From contig JAXDNY010000281.1 of NCBI GenBank assembly GCA_034669145.1, positions 1-64,000 on the forward strand: DNA of 64,000 nt. Reading direction: 5' to 3'. Of this stretch, positions 1 through 8,840 are shown one piece after another. Position 1 is the stretch's first letter; each line of letters opens with the position of its first letter. The DNA comes from PALSA-894 sp034669145 (GTDB lineage Bacteria; Pseudomonadota; Alphaproteobacteria; Rhizobiales; Xanthobacteraceae). Under the pieces are notes generated by a model, which saw only the letters and a list, made by a program, of their open reading frames with translations, did not search any database and was not told where the DNA came from. A program made the translations under genes and the position numbers.

Positions 1-1
1 G

Positions 2-280
2 ATCGCCCGGAAAGTCTTATTGCCGGGCATCATGCCGTGGATTTTCTCAGGTCTTCGCATCGCCGTTCGCTATGCGTTTACTGCCGCCGTATTTGGGGAA
101 CTGATCGCTGGTAACAGCGGCATCGGATATCTAATCGAGAAGTCAGCAGGCAGCTTCAATTCAAGCGGGATTTTCGCAGGCGTGTTTGTACTCGTTATAT
201 GTAGTGTCGTTGCCACCCAAGTTATCGGATACGCAGAAAAGGCAGTTCTTCCTAAGAAGCGCATCGAAGGCGTCGCGTGA
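2..280 (+). CDS. ABC transporter permease, C-terminal fragment (5' end outside window)
   Basis: The open frame runs in from the window edge and ends with TGA at 278-280. It gives about 92 residues that begin with an EAA-loop-like stretch (IARKVLLPGIMPWIFSGLRI) followed by hydrophobic segments (about residues 25-40 and 58-75). This is the usual C-terminal half of a BPD_transp_1 permease of the SsuC/TauC type, an inner-membrane channel subunit for small organic anions or aromatics. The permease at 10787-11545 has the same fold and loop. Substrate and operon partners lie upstream and cannot be seen. Confidence in the family is good; the substrate is unknown. Confidence 0.85.
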   Translation: MARKVLLPGIMPWIFSGLRIAVRYAFTAAVFGELIAGNSGIGYLIEKSAGSFNSSGIFAGVFVLVICSVVATQVIGYAEKAVLPKKRIEGVA

Positions 281-295
281 TACATGTCGATACGC

Positions 296-317
296 TCCGT
301 AATGTGTCATTATGCGA
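296..317. repeat. 22-bp repeat, copy A (partner at 27371-27392)
   Basis: This copy and 27371-27392 agree at 21 of 22 bases. The core GTGTCATTATGCGA is identical, and the only difference is T/C inside CGTAAY. The unit is a near-palindrome: GTAAT and ATTAT arms around a GTGTC centre. Copy A lies between the truncated permease and the 3' end of the small secreted protein gene. Copy B lies downstream of that gene's paralogue and 66 bp from the end of an integrase gene. The shape suits a tyrosine-recombinase binding site, but that is inference. Confidence 0.65.
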
Positions 318-380
318 TTCAACTGCCGCGGCGCGTTCGCGTAATCGAGGGCGGAAAGGTATGAGGCGCGAAGTGGTCGG

Positions 381-611
381 TCAGAGCCAACGGCACTTGC
401 GGCTTCCTTTCACGTTGACTAACCCCCGCGAGCAGGCAATGCGACGGCCACAAGGATGGGTTCCTGTTAGGTTGTCCCGCAGCGTGTTCGCAGCCCAAAG
501 CATATAGCTCGCAGCCGATGCGTCTTTCGGGCATGACTGTGCCTGCGCCATAGATGAAGCGAAGGTTGCGCCCCCGACAACAAGACTCGAAATCAAGAGT
601 AGTGCTCGCAT
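381..611 (-). CDS. small secreted four-cysteine protein, paralogue 1
   Basis: A 76-residue product. It starts at ATG 611-609 behind GGAGAAAGCACC, has a signal peptide (about residues 1-24, ending AQA) and a mature part with four cysteines that could form two disulfides. The second half (TGTHPCGRRIAC, then LVNVKGSRKCRWL at the C-terminus) is almost identical to the product of 26869-27087, while the signal peptides have diverged. That pattern indicates selection on the mature peptide. Function is unknown; it acts in the periplasm or outside the cell if the signal is real. It lies just downstream of the truncated permease, in the opposite direction. Confidence 0.8.
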   Translation of the reverse strand: MRALLLISSLVVGGATFASSMAQAQSCPKDASAASYMLWAANTLRDNLTGTHPCGRRIACSRGLVNVKGSRKCRWL

Positions 612-816
612 GGTGCTTTCTCCGTTTCAGCTAGGGTGACGCGAATACCGACCGGCGTCAAAAGACAGAGCAGCGCATCCTACCCATGGACTGGCCTAGT
701 TTTGATTTCGCGGGTGGCCCTATTTCGGCCAGTACCGGCCTTCGCTCATGCCCTCGTAGTTGGCGGCCTCGTCCCTTTGAGGAACACAATAATGGCCGCG
801 CACGTTATGGCGAGCC

Positions 817-990
817 ATGGCAACGCCAACGATTATTGTAAGAGCCTCGCCACCAACCGGCTTCCGCTGGCGGGTCATCATGGATGGTGAAACGGTCGGG
901 ACCGGCACTGCGGCGACCGAGTTCGAGGCGCGCACCGCTGCCAACGAAGTCGTCAAGCGTATAGAGGCGAAGCCGCCGGAATCGCCCTAG
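817..990 (+). CDS. small hypothetical protein (57 aa)
   Basis: ATG at 817 opens a 57-codon frame ending in TAG at 988-990. The product begins MATPTIIVRASPPTGFRWRV. Its second half is an alanine/glutamate-rich segment (FEARTAANEVVKRIEAKPPE) that would form an amphipathic helix. A regular beta-like start followed by one helix suggests a real small domain rather than noise. No clear Shine-Dalgarno sequence is seen beyond GGCGAG. Function is unknown, and there is no obvious operon partner. Confidence 0.45.
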   Translation: MATPTIIVRASPPTGFRWRVIMDGETVGTGTAATEFEARTAANEVVKRIEAKPPESP

Positions 991-1355
991 TTGGCGGGCT
1001 GCCGTGGTTGAACGATTCATTGCGACACGCGTTGAATCGTGCCCAAGGCTTTCCCCAAGTTTGCCCTTGGGCAAGCCCCGGCGTGCGTACCCCGGCCGAC
1101 CTCGGTCCCCGCGCGCGACCGGGGCGCCCTCATCACTCGCATGAGGTTGTGCGCGTTTGATCGCATGGCCGTCGCGTCACTGCTGAGCGAAAGCGAGTGT
1201 TACCGCAGCCAATATCCCAGGATGCAAGAACTGCGACGGCACTGGTGGGGTCTGCGAGAACTGTCTATCGTGCACAATTCGATGGAAGCTTAGCCTCGCC
1301 CGAAGCTTTCATCAGAGGACGTCGGGTTACCGGGCGCAGCAAAGGACAAAGGCAC
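991..1355. other. intergenic region, no supported gene
   Basis: Short open frames exist on both strands, but none has a recognisable product or good start signals. A GTG at 1197 is in frame with the RTX-type gene downstream. The 53 residues it would add are arginine-rich and unlike an RTX protein, so I treat this stretch as mostly leader or intergenic. Confidence 0.4.
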
Positions 1356-2510
1356 GTGGGAGCACCAACCAAAGGCACGAGGGTCAATGATGACGGGGTT
1401 TCATTCCCAATCATCCTTGGGACCTCCGGTAACGATAAGCTCCAAGGCAAGGCTGGTAATGACCTTCTGAAGGGCGGCGCGGGTAGCGATGACATTGATG
1501 GCGGCCAAGGCTTTGATACTGCTCTGTTTACCGGCTCGTTCTTCGACTATGACTTTGTGATCAAGGGTACCGGCAACGATAAGGTGACGGTAATCGACCG
1601 TGTCGCCAACCGGGACGGCGCCGACAATCTCAAGCAGGTGGAGGCCCTCCAGTTCGCTGACGTCACGATCCGGCTCGACCAGAACAACGCCGCTGTGACT
1701 CGTGCGGACACCGCCATAACGGATGAGGACTCCCGGGTTGTTATTAACGTGCTCGCAAACGATAGGGATTTCGAGGGAGACGCACTGACGATCACGAAGA
1801 TCAACGGCCAGAGCGTCAGCGTGGGTCAGGCATTGAGTCTTGGGAACGGCGCCTCGGTGACGCTCAATGCCAATCAAACCCTCGTATACGACCCCGGAAC
1901 TGCATTCCAGCCACTCAATGACGGCCAGCAGGGTTTCCAAGCCTTCACTTACACGATCGCAGACAGTAAGGGCGCCTTAAGTGCGCCTACAGCGGTGAAC
2001 ATAACCGTGGATGGCGTATTCGATCCGCCTGTCGTAACCCACATCGTCGACGGCGCGAGCCATGTAGCGACCCCGGGCGCGGACTGGTTCGTGTACGATT
2101 ACCATGATCTATTTACCGGGGAAAGGTTTCAGACACGTGAAAACATGTTTTATAATCCGACAATCACCATTGCAGGCTTTGACCCCAGGATGGACCATAT
2201 CGTGGGTGAAAATGTCGGGTTCGCGAGTGCTTTCGACCGATGGAATTATTCCAACGGACACACGACGCAACTGGCTCACGGAACTTTTGGTGAATTTGAC
2301 GCTAATCACGATCTCTTTGGAGAAGCAACCGTTAATGGCTTAACCGCCGGCGTTGTTCACCTGGAGATAGGCAACGCTGCTTACAGCGCCGAGCAAGGGT
2401 TCTTTGTGCACGACATCGCCGTAATTGATCTCGTTGGTCTGTCTATCACGGACGCGAAGTCGACCGGGCAAACGATCTTCTCCATCACGAGCGGTGAGTT
2501 TTTCTTGTAA
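1356..2510 (+). CDS. RTX / tandem Ig-like repeat secreted protein
   Basis: From GTG 1356 (AAAGGA about 10 bases upstream) the product is about 384 residues. The N-terminus carries glycine/aspartate nonapeptide repeats of the hemolysin type (GNDKLQGKAGNDLL, GGAGSDDIDGG), which bind calcium in type I-secreted proteins. A cadherin/VCBS-like domain follows, with the typical stretch ITDEDSRVVINVLANDRD, and then a C-terminal domain with no recognised family. It is probably exported without cleavage by an ABC-type (type I) system, which is not in the window. An earlier GTG at 1197 is possible but adds a tail unlike the family. Its last 130 bp overlap the 3' end of the SCO1 gene on the other strand. 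Confidence 0.8.
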   Translation: MGAPTKGTRVNDDGVSFPIILGTSGNDKLQGKAGNDLLKGGAGSDDIDGGQGFDTALFTGSFFDYDFVIKGTGNDKVTVIDRVANRDGADNLKQVEALQFADVTIRLDQNNAAVTRADTAITDEDSRVVINVLANDRDFEGDALTITKINGQSVSVGQALSLGNGASVTLNANQTLVYDPGTAFQPLNDGQQGFQAFTYTIADSKGALSAPTAVNITVDGVFDPPVVTHIVDGASHVATPGADWFVYDYHDLFTGERFQTRENMFYNPTITIAGFDPRMDHIVGENVGFASAFDRWNYSNGHTTQLAHGTFGEFDANHDLFGEATVNGLTAGVVHLEIGNAAYSAEQGFFVHDIAVIDLVGLSITDAKSTGQTIFSITSGEFFL

Positions 2511-3079
2511 AAAATTTGGCGACGTTCCGGGCGGAAAAACCCGAGATACTGCCCCTCACGATCCATCAGGTAAATGAATGCCGAGTGGTCGACAGTGTAG
2601 TCGGAGCCGTCCCTCGTAGGTACCCTCGCATAATAGACCCGGTACACGCGCGCCGCTTTCCGGATCGCCGCCGCATCGCCGCTCAGTCCGATCAGGCGAG
2701 GATGAAACATCGGCACATAATCAGCCAGGACGTGTGGCGTGTCGCGCTCCGGATCCACGGTGATGAACACCGGTTGCACCGCATCGCCGGCTGCGCCTAG
2801 TTGGTCCAGCGCAAGACCAATGGCCTGAAGGTCGGTCGGGCAGATATCCGGGCAATAGGTGAAGCCGAAATAGACCAGCATCAACTTGCCGCGGAAGTCT
2901 GCGTCCGTTCGGCGTAGGCCGTTCTGGTCGGTGAGCGCGAACGGTCCGCCGATCGGCTCCCGATTCCACATCACCGCGTCCATCAGCTCAGCGGTGGAGC
3001 GCTCAGGCGGTTGGGCAAGCGCGGAAGCGGCGATAAGGCAGAGGAGAACCGACGCCGCGAGGATGCAAGTCAGCCGCAT
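2381..3079 (-). CDS. SCO1/SenC family copper chaperone with replaced C-terminus
   Basis: I start at ATG 3079, which puts a signal peptide at residues 1-22; upstream codons overlap the MBL gene. The thioredoxin-like fold contains the copper-binding CPDIC (Cys76, Cys80) and a later conserved His in VDHSAF. Family members deliver copper to the CuA site of cytochrome oxidase or act as periplasmic thiol-redox proteins. The family normally stops shortly after the GQYLGFF strand. Here the frame runs on about 45 residues as antisense of the RTX gene and ends NPCSAL. The natural 3' end therefore seems to have been lost at a junction near 2512. The MBL gene ends 8 bp upstream, so the two are probably cotranscribed. 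Confidence 0.85.
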   Translation of the reverse strand: MRLTCILAASVLLCLIAASALAQPPERSTAELMDAVMWNREPIGGPFALTDQNGLRRTDADFRGKLMLVYFGFTYCPDICPTDLQAIGLALDQLGAAGDAVQPVFITVDPERDTPHVLADYVPMFHPRLIGLSGDAAAIRKAARVYRVYYARVPTRDGSDYTVDHSAFIYLMDREGQYLGFFRPERRQIFYKKNSPLVMEKIVCPVDFASVIDRPTRSITAMSCTKNPCSAL

Positions 3080-3087
3080 CGCAGGCC

Positions 3088-4206
3088 CTAGGCGCTGAAG
3101 ATCAGCCGGCTCCCGGTCGCGGTCTGAATAACGCGGTCGGGCATCTGGGCGCGCGCTTCCAGCATGAAGTTGAGCCCGCTGCAATGCATCGGGATGAGCA
3201 CGTCTGGATCCAGCTTCCGGATTTCGGCCATAACTTGCTTAAGGTACTCAGGCTGGGCCGGTCCGAGATGGAAGCCGCCGACGATCGCGTGGATCTTCTG
3301 AATGCCGGAAACCTCCTGGGCCTGCCGCACCGAGTTGACGATGCCGACGTGACCGCAGGACGAGATCACCACGAGCCCCTTGCCGCGGATGTTGAAACAG
3401 GTCGCGTGCTCGTGCACATGCTGGTCCGGCGTCATTTTTCCCTGCAGCTCGGCCGCCGTGTAGTGACCATAGTCGCAGCCTGCGCTCTCGCGCGAGCTGT
3501 AGTCGACGAAGCCGTTGGGCAGTACCCGCTCGACGCTGTTGCGCTTGATCTTGCCGGTCGTAAAGACGTGGTCGGCGATCACGGTCGGCGTCTCGCACAG
3601 CACCGTCGTCACCTTGTGTGCATCGATCTGGCGACGCTCGAGCGTGCCGTTCTCGCCGAGTTGCCCGATCGCTGGCCCGCTCAGCCGGTGGCAGAAATTA
3701 TCCTCGCCGCCGGCATAGAGCTTCAGGTCGGCCGGGAGCACGTTGCGAAACTGGCCGAGGAAGCCGATCAGGCCGCCGTAGTGGTCAACATGGCCGTGGC
3801 TGACGATCAGCGCGTTGATCTTGCTGGGGTCAACCTTCAGCAGCCCGATATTGTTGATTAGCGCCCCAGACGTGTAACCGAAGTCGAGCATGAGGGTGCG
3901 CTGCTCATGCTCACGCTGCGTTTCCAAGAACAGCGACAGCCCCCACTGATTGTGCAGCACATTGCGGCCGTCGGCGCTGCGGCTTGGCCCCGAGCCTTCG
4001 TGAACAACGCCGTTGACCGTGCCGCCGCGCAAGAACTGATCATGCACCTGATCGATCAGGACCCGCATGGTGAGCCTGTCGATGGTCGGAACCTGGATCG
4101 GTTGCGCGCTTGCGATCTCGACGCATCCGAAGCCAGAGCCCGCCGAGGCGGCGGCGAAGGCCGCTGAGGCTTTCAGGAAATGGCGACGCGGCATTAAGGA
4201 TTTCAT
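3088..4206 (-). CDS. Tat-exported MBL-fold metallohydrolase
   Basis: A 372-residue protein with a twin-arginine signal (PRRHFLKASAAF) and a metallo-beta-lactamase fold whose metal motif HGHVDH is at residues 137-142. Further metal ligands are likely at SSCGHVG and in the C-terminal PMHCSG. The arrangement resembles the MBL group that includes the methyl-furanose/RFA-P synthase-like hydrolases; the substrate cannot be told. The gene leads a short operon with the SCO1 gene, 8 bp away, and is divergent from a LysR regulator, which may control it. An alternative start at residue 5 (ATG 4194) is equally possible. Confidence 0.85.
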   Translation of the reverse strand: MKSLMPRRHFLKASAAFAAASAGSGFGCVEIASAQPIQVPTIDRLTMRVLIDQVHDQFLRGGTVNGVVHEGSGPSRSADGRNVLHNQWGLSLFLETQREHEQRTLMLDFGYTSGALINNIGLLKVDPSKINALIVSHGHVDHYGGLIGFLGQFRNVLPADLKLYAGGEDNFCHRLSGPAIGQLGENGTLERRQIDAHKVTTVLCETPTVIADHVFTTGKIKRNSVERVLPNGFVDYSSRESAGCDYGHYTAAELQGKMTPDQHVHEHATCFNIRGKGLVVISSCGHVGIVNSVRQAQEVSGIQKIHAIVGGFHLGPAQPEYLKQVMAEIRKLDPDVLIPMHCSGLNFMLEARAQMPDRVIQTATGSRLIFSA

Positions 4207-4387
4207 GGGGGCTCCAGAATGTGTTCATTCGGTGGGCTCTACGCGGCCTCGCACATGTCCTACCGCTTCGGCGCCGCCTCACCGAAGGCGAGCAACGGCG
4301 CATCGACTTGAGCTGATCGGCGCAAATATACATTGAGGGCTCCCTAATAAAAATACATAAAACCGCGGCTTGCTATAGACTGTAGCT
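4207..4387. promoter_or_regulatory. divergent promoter region between the MBL gene and a LysR gene
   Basis: This 181-bp spacer separates two divergent starts, the normal place for LysR binding. AT-rich stretches at 4323-4335 and 4342-4360, and TATAGA just upstream of the LysR start, could be -10 elements. No operator was defined with confidence. Confidence 0.4.
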
Positions 4388-5335
4388 ATGAAGCTTGAAG
4401 CTCGCCTACGCGCCTTCGCGGCGTTTGTACGTCGTCGTTCGTTTTCCGGCGCCGCGCAGGAATTGCGAATTAGTCAACCGTCTGTATCGACACACATTGC
4501 CGACCTTGAGCGTGAGTTGAACGTGCGCCTAGTGGAGCGGCGCTCGCGCCGCCTCACGGAGGTCGGCGACAAACTTGCGAGCCATGTGCTGCGAGCCGAG
4601 GCGATCCTCGCGCAAGCCGGCCGGGTGGTTAATGCTATGCGCCAGCCAGAGCTTGGGTCCCTCTCGGTCCACGCATCCGGCACGCCCGGCACGTATATGC
4701 TTCCAGATGTGATTGCGAAGTTTCGAGAGGCATGCCCTGGTGTGTCCTTTGATTTCCAGATGGGCACCTCCGCGGAAGTGGTCCAGGCCGTGCGTTCGCA
4801 TCGCGCAGAAATCGGCATCGCTGGGAGCTTTCCGACCGGGCCTGAAATCACTGCCGAGCCGCTTACCCAGGACGAAATCGTTATCGTGGGCCCGCGCGCG
4901 TACAAGGGGCAGCGGGTCTCGCGCGATGACCTAGAATCACTAGTGTGGATTTCACGCGAGGATGGCTCTGGTACGCGCGCCGTTGCCGATCGCGCGCTCG
5001 CGGACTTGGGCATCGTCCCCAACCGTCGTCTCGCGTTTCCGGGTTGGGAACCGGTTAAACTTGCGGTCCGACGCGGTTACGGTGTGGCCGCGCTCAGCCT
5101 TCTTGCTGTAGCTGAAGAACTCGCCTCCGGGACTCTCGTCGTGATCCCGTTCGCGCCATGGAAGGTGCACAGGACCATGTCTATCGTTCGCATTCGCGAT
5201 GCGGCGCTCACACCGGCAGCGCAGCTTTTCGTGCACCTGTTGCGCGCTCGCGTCGGCGACATTTCTGCTTTGCCTAGGACGAAGGTTGCGCGGAGCCGTC
5301 GTAAGCTCAGTCGACCTTCAGCCCCAATCTCTTGA
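4388..5335 (+). CDS. LysR-family transcriptional regulator
   Basis: 315 residues. The N-terminal winged helix-turn-helix (about residues 5-65) has the family signature around RSFSGAAQELRISQPSVSTH. It is followed by a LysR substrate-binding domain (about 90-295) of the periplasmic-binding fold. The C-terminus is basic. It is transcribed away from the MBL/SCO1 pair and probably regulates it and itself. Its 3' end overlaps the convergent Bug gene by 18 bp. The inducer is unknown. Confidence 0.92.
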   Translation: MKLEARLRAFAAFVRRRSFSGAAQELRISQPSVSTHIADLERELNVRLVERRSRRLTEVGDKLASHVLRAEAILAQAGRVVNAMRQPELGSLSVHASGTPGTYMLPDVIAKFREACPGVSFDFQMGTSAEVVQAVRSHRAEIGIAGSFPTGPEITAEPLTQDEIVIVGPRAYKGQRVSRDDLESLVWISREDGSGTRAVADRALADLGIVPNRRLAFPGWEPVKLAVRRGYGVAALSLLAVAEELASGTLVVIPFAPWKVHRTMSIVRIRDAALTPAAQLFVHLLRARVGDISALPRTKVARSRRKLSRPSAPIS

Positions 5336-6097
5336 CGATAGGGCTCCATAGCTCAAGATCGGCAGCCAGCGATCGGCGGAAGCTTTCTGGGTCGAGTTGA
5401 GAACCGGTTCGATGCCACCCTCGATCAACGTCTGTTGGTAATTTGGCTCGCCGATCGTTGCGCGGGCCGCGCGCGCAAAGTTTAGGATAATCTGGTTTTC
5501 AGTGCCGACGGGCGCGAGCAAGCCAATCGCACTTGTCACGGTCAAGCTCGGAAACCCCAACTCAACTGCGGTCGGAAGTTCAGGAGCGGCGGCGAGACGG
5601 ACAGGGTTTGTCACTGCCAAAATTCGGAGCCTACCGGAACGATGAAGTGCAATAAGTTGCGCCGTCACGCCCGGGACTGCCATTTTGAGCTGTCCGCCTA
5701 ACAGATCAGTGACGACGGGACCAGTCCCTCGGTATGGCACCGGCACAATCTCCAAGTCCACCAAGGACTTGAAGAGTTCACCCGTAAGGTGGGGAAGCGA
5801 TCCTACTCCCGCGTGCCCATATGACAGCTTGTTTGGGTTAGCCTTCGCATATTCGACGAGATCGTCCAGTGTGTGAATTGGCAACTTAGGATGCACTGCG
5901 ATTGACAGGACATGCATCGCCACACACGCGATTGGCATGAGGTCATTGACCGGGTCGTAGAGCGGTCGGTTCTTCAGCAGGCCCTCATTAACGTGCGATT
6001 GGGTCCCGCCGAGCAGGATCGTGTGACCGTCTGGTCTGGCTCGCGCGACTGTGGATGCACCAATCGACGAACCGCCCCCTCCAATGTTCTCCACCAC
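5318..6097 (-). CDS. Bug/TctC-family substrate-binding protein, 5'-truncated
   Basis: The 259-residue frame has family hallmarks: a start like VVVENIGGGG, then ARPDGHTILLGG, VPYRGTGPVVTDLLGGQ and a late LLAPVGT. These proteins are periplasmic receptors for tripartite tricarboxylate-type transport. The normal signal peptide and first 50-60 residues are missing. At about 6100-6115 the sequence switches into a second Bug gene on the other strand. Only a GTG at 6097 is available as a start. It is probably a non-functional remnant, although the rest of the frame is intact. Confidence 0.75.
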   Translation of the reverse strand: MVENIGGGGSSIGASTVARARPDGHTILLGGTQSHVNEGLLKNRPLYDPVNDLMPIACVAMHVLSIAVHPKLPIHTLDDLVEYAKANPNKLSYGHAGVGSLPHLTGELFKSLVDLEIVPVPYRGTGPVVTDLLGGQLKMAVPGVTAQLIALHRSGRLRILAVTNPVRLAAAPELPTAVELGFPSLTVTSAIGLLAPVGTENQIILNFARAARATIGEPNYQQTLIEGGIEPVLNSTQKASADRWLPILSYGALSSRDWG

Positions 6098-6105
6098 GAC
6101 CGCGC

Positions 6106-6725
6106 CGATCAGGCCCTTGCGCCGGTTCTCGACAATTTCATCGCGTTCGCCGCCTCGGCATCACTGGGAGTTAATTCGGTCTCCGAACTTGTCAATTATG
6201 CCCGTGCAAATCCGGGCAAACTGAGCTGGTCCGCACTCCCGGGCATTCCAAACTATGCGTTTCTCGCGCTGCTACGGAGCCAAAAGATCGAGGCCGTGCG
6301 TGTCGGCTATCGCGACTTCTCGCCCGCCTATCAGGACCTGCATCAAGGGCGGCTGCATGTCGTCGTCGCCGGGGTCACAAACTTCATCGGCCACCGCGAC
6401 AATGGCAGCGCCAAGATACTTGCCGTCGTCAACCGCGAGCGATCTGACTGGCACCCGAGGTCCCGACGGTGCTCGAGGCAGTTTTCCTGAACTCGCCTTC
6501 GACGGTCCGGTTGGGCTCTATGGTCCGCGCGGGATGTCAGCCGCTGTTGTGGAGCGCGTCGCGACCGATGTGCGCGCAATCGCCGCGCAGGAGCAATTTC
6601 GCCAAAAGCTCATCAGCGGTGGCGCCGCACCAAGGAGCGGGACCCCTGCGGATTTCGTCGCGATCATTGCCGAGCAGCGCACCAAGATCGGCGTCCTGCA
6701 TCAATCCGCCACCCGAAAGGACTGA
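6106..6725 (+). pseudogene. Bug/TctC-family substrate-binding protein, truncated and frameshifted
   Basis: The homologous part begins at about ALAPVLDNFIAFAAS and runs through VSELVNYARANPGKLSW to about 6450. It then continues in another frame (SFPELAFDGPVGLYGPRGMS) to the stop at 6723-6725. The signal peptide and first lobe are absent. With the Bug gene on the minus strand it forms a head-to-head pair in which both 5' ends are lost. The stop is only 2 bp before the cupin start, so this was once the first gene of a Bug-cupin operon. Confidence 0.7.
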
Positions 6726-6727
6726 GC

Positions 6728-7300
6728 ATGCTTGCCCAACATGAAACCGCGAGACAGAACGGGAAAATGAACCGATCGCGCCGGAGTGTTCTCGTCGGCG
6801 CAGCCAGCGCGGTCGTCGCAAGCGGGCTCGTTTCCCACGCTTCGGCAAACACAGCAGCGCCGAAAGGCTACGTGCTCGGCGCCATGGAAGGCGAACATCT
6901 GATCCAGCGTGGTGGAAACATCTTCATCAAGGCGGACCCAACGAGGGGCTCCGGCGCGCTCGCGATGGGTACCCAGCAAATCCTCGCAGGTGTCGGGATT
7001 CCCGTGCACCGACACTTTGAGATGGACGAGGCGTTCTACGTCGTCGATGGCGGCGGGACCTTCATCCTGGACGATGTGAACCATTCTGTTGAGAAGGGTG
7101 GCTCCATCTTCATCCCGAGGAACGCCTGGCACGGCTTTCAGAATCCGGATCGCGAATTGCTGCTGCTGTGGATCGTGGCGCCACACGGTCTGGAAGCCTT
7201 CTTCCGTCAGGTTGCGACGCGCCCGGGAGTACCGCCGACGCAGCGGACCAAGGAACAGCTGAACGAGATCGCCCGAAGGCACGGGACGGAATTCAGGTAG
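6728..7300 (+). CDS. Tat-exported cupin-domain protein
   Basis: The ATG at 6728 has AAAGGA seven bases upstream; a second start at 6767 (MNRSRRSV) would give a more compact twin-arginine signal. After the signal (SRRSVLVGAAS) comes a single cupin. Motif 1 is HRHFEMDEAFYVVDG (metal ligands His, His, Glu) and motif 2 is PRNAWHGFQNP (His). Cupins of this kind are small metal-dependent enzymes or sugar/aromatic-acid binders. The original operon partner, a Bug protein, ends 2 bp upstream but is broken. Confidence 0.85.
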   Translation: MLAQHETARQNGKMNRSRRSVLVGAASAVVASGLVSHASANTAAPKGYVLGAMEGEHLIQRGGNIFIKADPTRGSGALAMGTQQILAGVGIPVHRHFEMDEAFYVVDGGGTFILDDVNHSVEKGGSIFIPRNAWHGFQNPDRELLLLWIVAPHGLEAFFRQVATRPGVPPTQRTKEQLNEIARRHGTEFR

Positions 7301-7378
7301 ATTTTTGCTTCTCACTTCGACCGAATGGTTTGCGACAGCCCATCCGCGGTTAAACTCTGGCTTGGTCCGCTTTGGGTC

Positions 7379-8810
7379 GATTCTGTTGAAGAAGTCCGGC
7401 GACAGATCGCCGTGGCTCGGGCGATCAGTTGGCAGGGATGGCGGCGCTGGACGGTTCTCAAGCCGGCGCTGGTTTAGCATCGGGATCAGCTTTGCCATCT
7501 TCCTGAGGTTCTGGGCGGTTGCTGCGAGGAGGAACTCGTCGCGAGCGCCACATGGTCCTCGTAGTCGAAGGCGGTCGAGCTTGAGGATGCGCTTGAGGTG
7601 GGCGAAGAGCATCTCGATCTTCTTGCGCAGCCGTCGCGATGTCCGACCTTCCCAGGAGTTGGCAATGGCGCGGGCCATATCGCGAGCCCCTTCATGGATA
7701 GAGCGAGGCACCTTGCGCACCGGACTATTCGGGCAACACGTAGACTTCAGAGCGCATCCCGCGCAGTCGTGTTTAGTCGCGCGATACAGGATCGTCGCGT
7801 CGTCATTCACCAGCGTGCCCGTCGTGGTCAGCGTTTTGCCGCCAGGACAGAAGTACACGTCACGCTCATGATCGTAGCGGAAGTCCTCGCGCGAGAAGGT
7901 GCCGTCCTTACGCGCTGACTTGTCGAACACGGTCACATGCGGCTCGATGCCGTGCTGATCGACGAGCCAGCCGAGCATCTCGGCTGAGCCATAGGCGCTG
8001 TCGCCCATGAGCCTTGCAGGGTAGAGGTCGAAGCGCTCCATCGCGCGTTCGATCATGCGCTTGGCGGCCAACACCTCGGCCTGCCGGATCGCCGTCGTCG
8101 CCTCGACATCGACGATGATCGCGTTGTCGGTGTCGATCAGATAATTGGTCGAGTAGGCGAAGAAGGCCCTGCCCGCCATGTGCGCCGGTCCAGCGCGCTG
8201 CGGGATCGGCCGGTGAGATGAACTTCGGTATTACCTGTGTTGCAGCGCCGAATGCGGCGTCGTCGAGGACAGTCAGATACTCATCGACCGCACGGCCTGC
8301 GGCTGGCGACGCAAGCCACTTCTCGCCCTCGATCCCTTTCTGCCGGTTCGCGTCCGCCTTGATCAGGCTGGCATCGACCGCAAAGCCTTCCCCGCCAACC
8401 AGCCCCTCATGGATGCAGCGTCGCAACACCGTCTCGAAGACGCGCCGCAACAGATCGCTCTGGCGGAAGCGCCCATGTCGGTTCTTCGAGAAGGTCGAGT
8501 GGTTGGGCACATCGCCATCGAGCCCGAGCCGACAAAACCAACGATAGGCCAGATTGAGGTGAACCTCCTCGCACAGACGCCGCTCGGAGCGGATGCCGAA
8601 GCAGTAGCCTACGATCAGCATTCGGATCATCAGTTCGGGATCGACCGAGGGTCGACCAATGGCGCTGTAGAATGGAGCCAGCTCCCGCCTCAGTTCACCA
8701 AGCTCGACGAACCTGTCGATCGAGCGCAAAAGATGATCGGCTGGAACGTGCCGTTCGAGCGAGAACTCATAAAACAGAGCAGTCTGTTCGACTTGCCGAT
8801 GCCCCATCAT
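7379..8810 (-). pseudogene. IS1182-family transposase, single frameshift
   Basis: The first part, from ATG 8810, has the DUF772-type N-terminus and the first DDE segment (GEGFAVDASLIKADANRQ). At about 8170-8178 a GGG run adds one base. The true continuation (RAFFAYSTNYLID, then GDSAYGS and the Cys-rich PGGKTL...CAGCALKSTCC segment) lies in the next frame. The natural C-terminus would fall at the IS end. Instead the downstream frame has no stop inside the element and runs on antisense to the cupin gene. Either the gene is inactive, the frameshift is programmed, or one base is an assembly error. Confidence 0.8.
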
Positions 8811-8840
8811 GATTCAGTCCTCTCTAAACAGACTGAATCA
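8810..8840 (-). promoter_or_regulatory. hairpin at the transposase start
   Basis: TGATTCAGTC (8810-8819) and GACTGAATCA (8831-8840) form a perfect 10-bp stem with an 11-base loop directly in front of the transposase ATG. The ribosome-binding sequence AGAGAGGA lies in the loop and stem edge. Such structures in other IS elements block translation of read-through transcripts. Here the role is inferred. Confidence 0.55.

Noticed and set aside
1401..1940. 179-codon open frame on the minus strand
   Set aside because: Lies opposite the RTX/VCBS gene and only mirrors its repeats.
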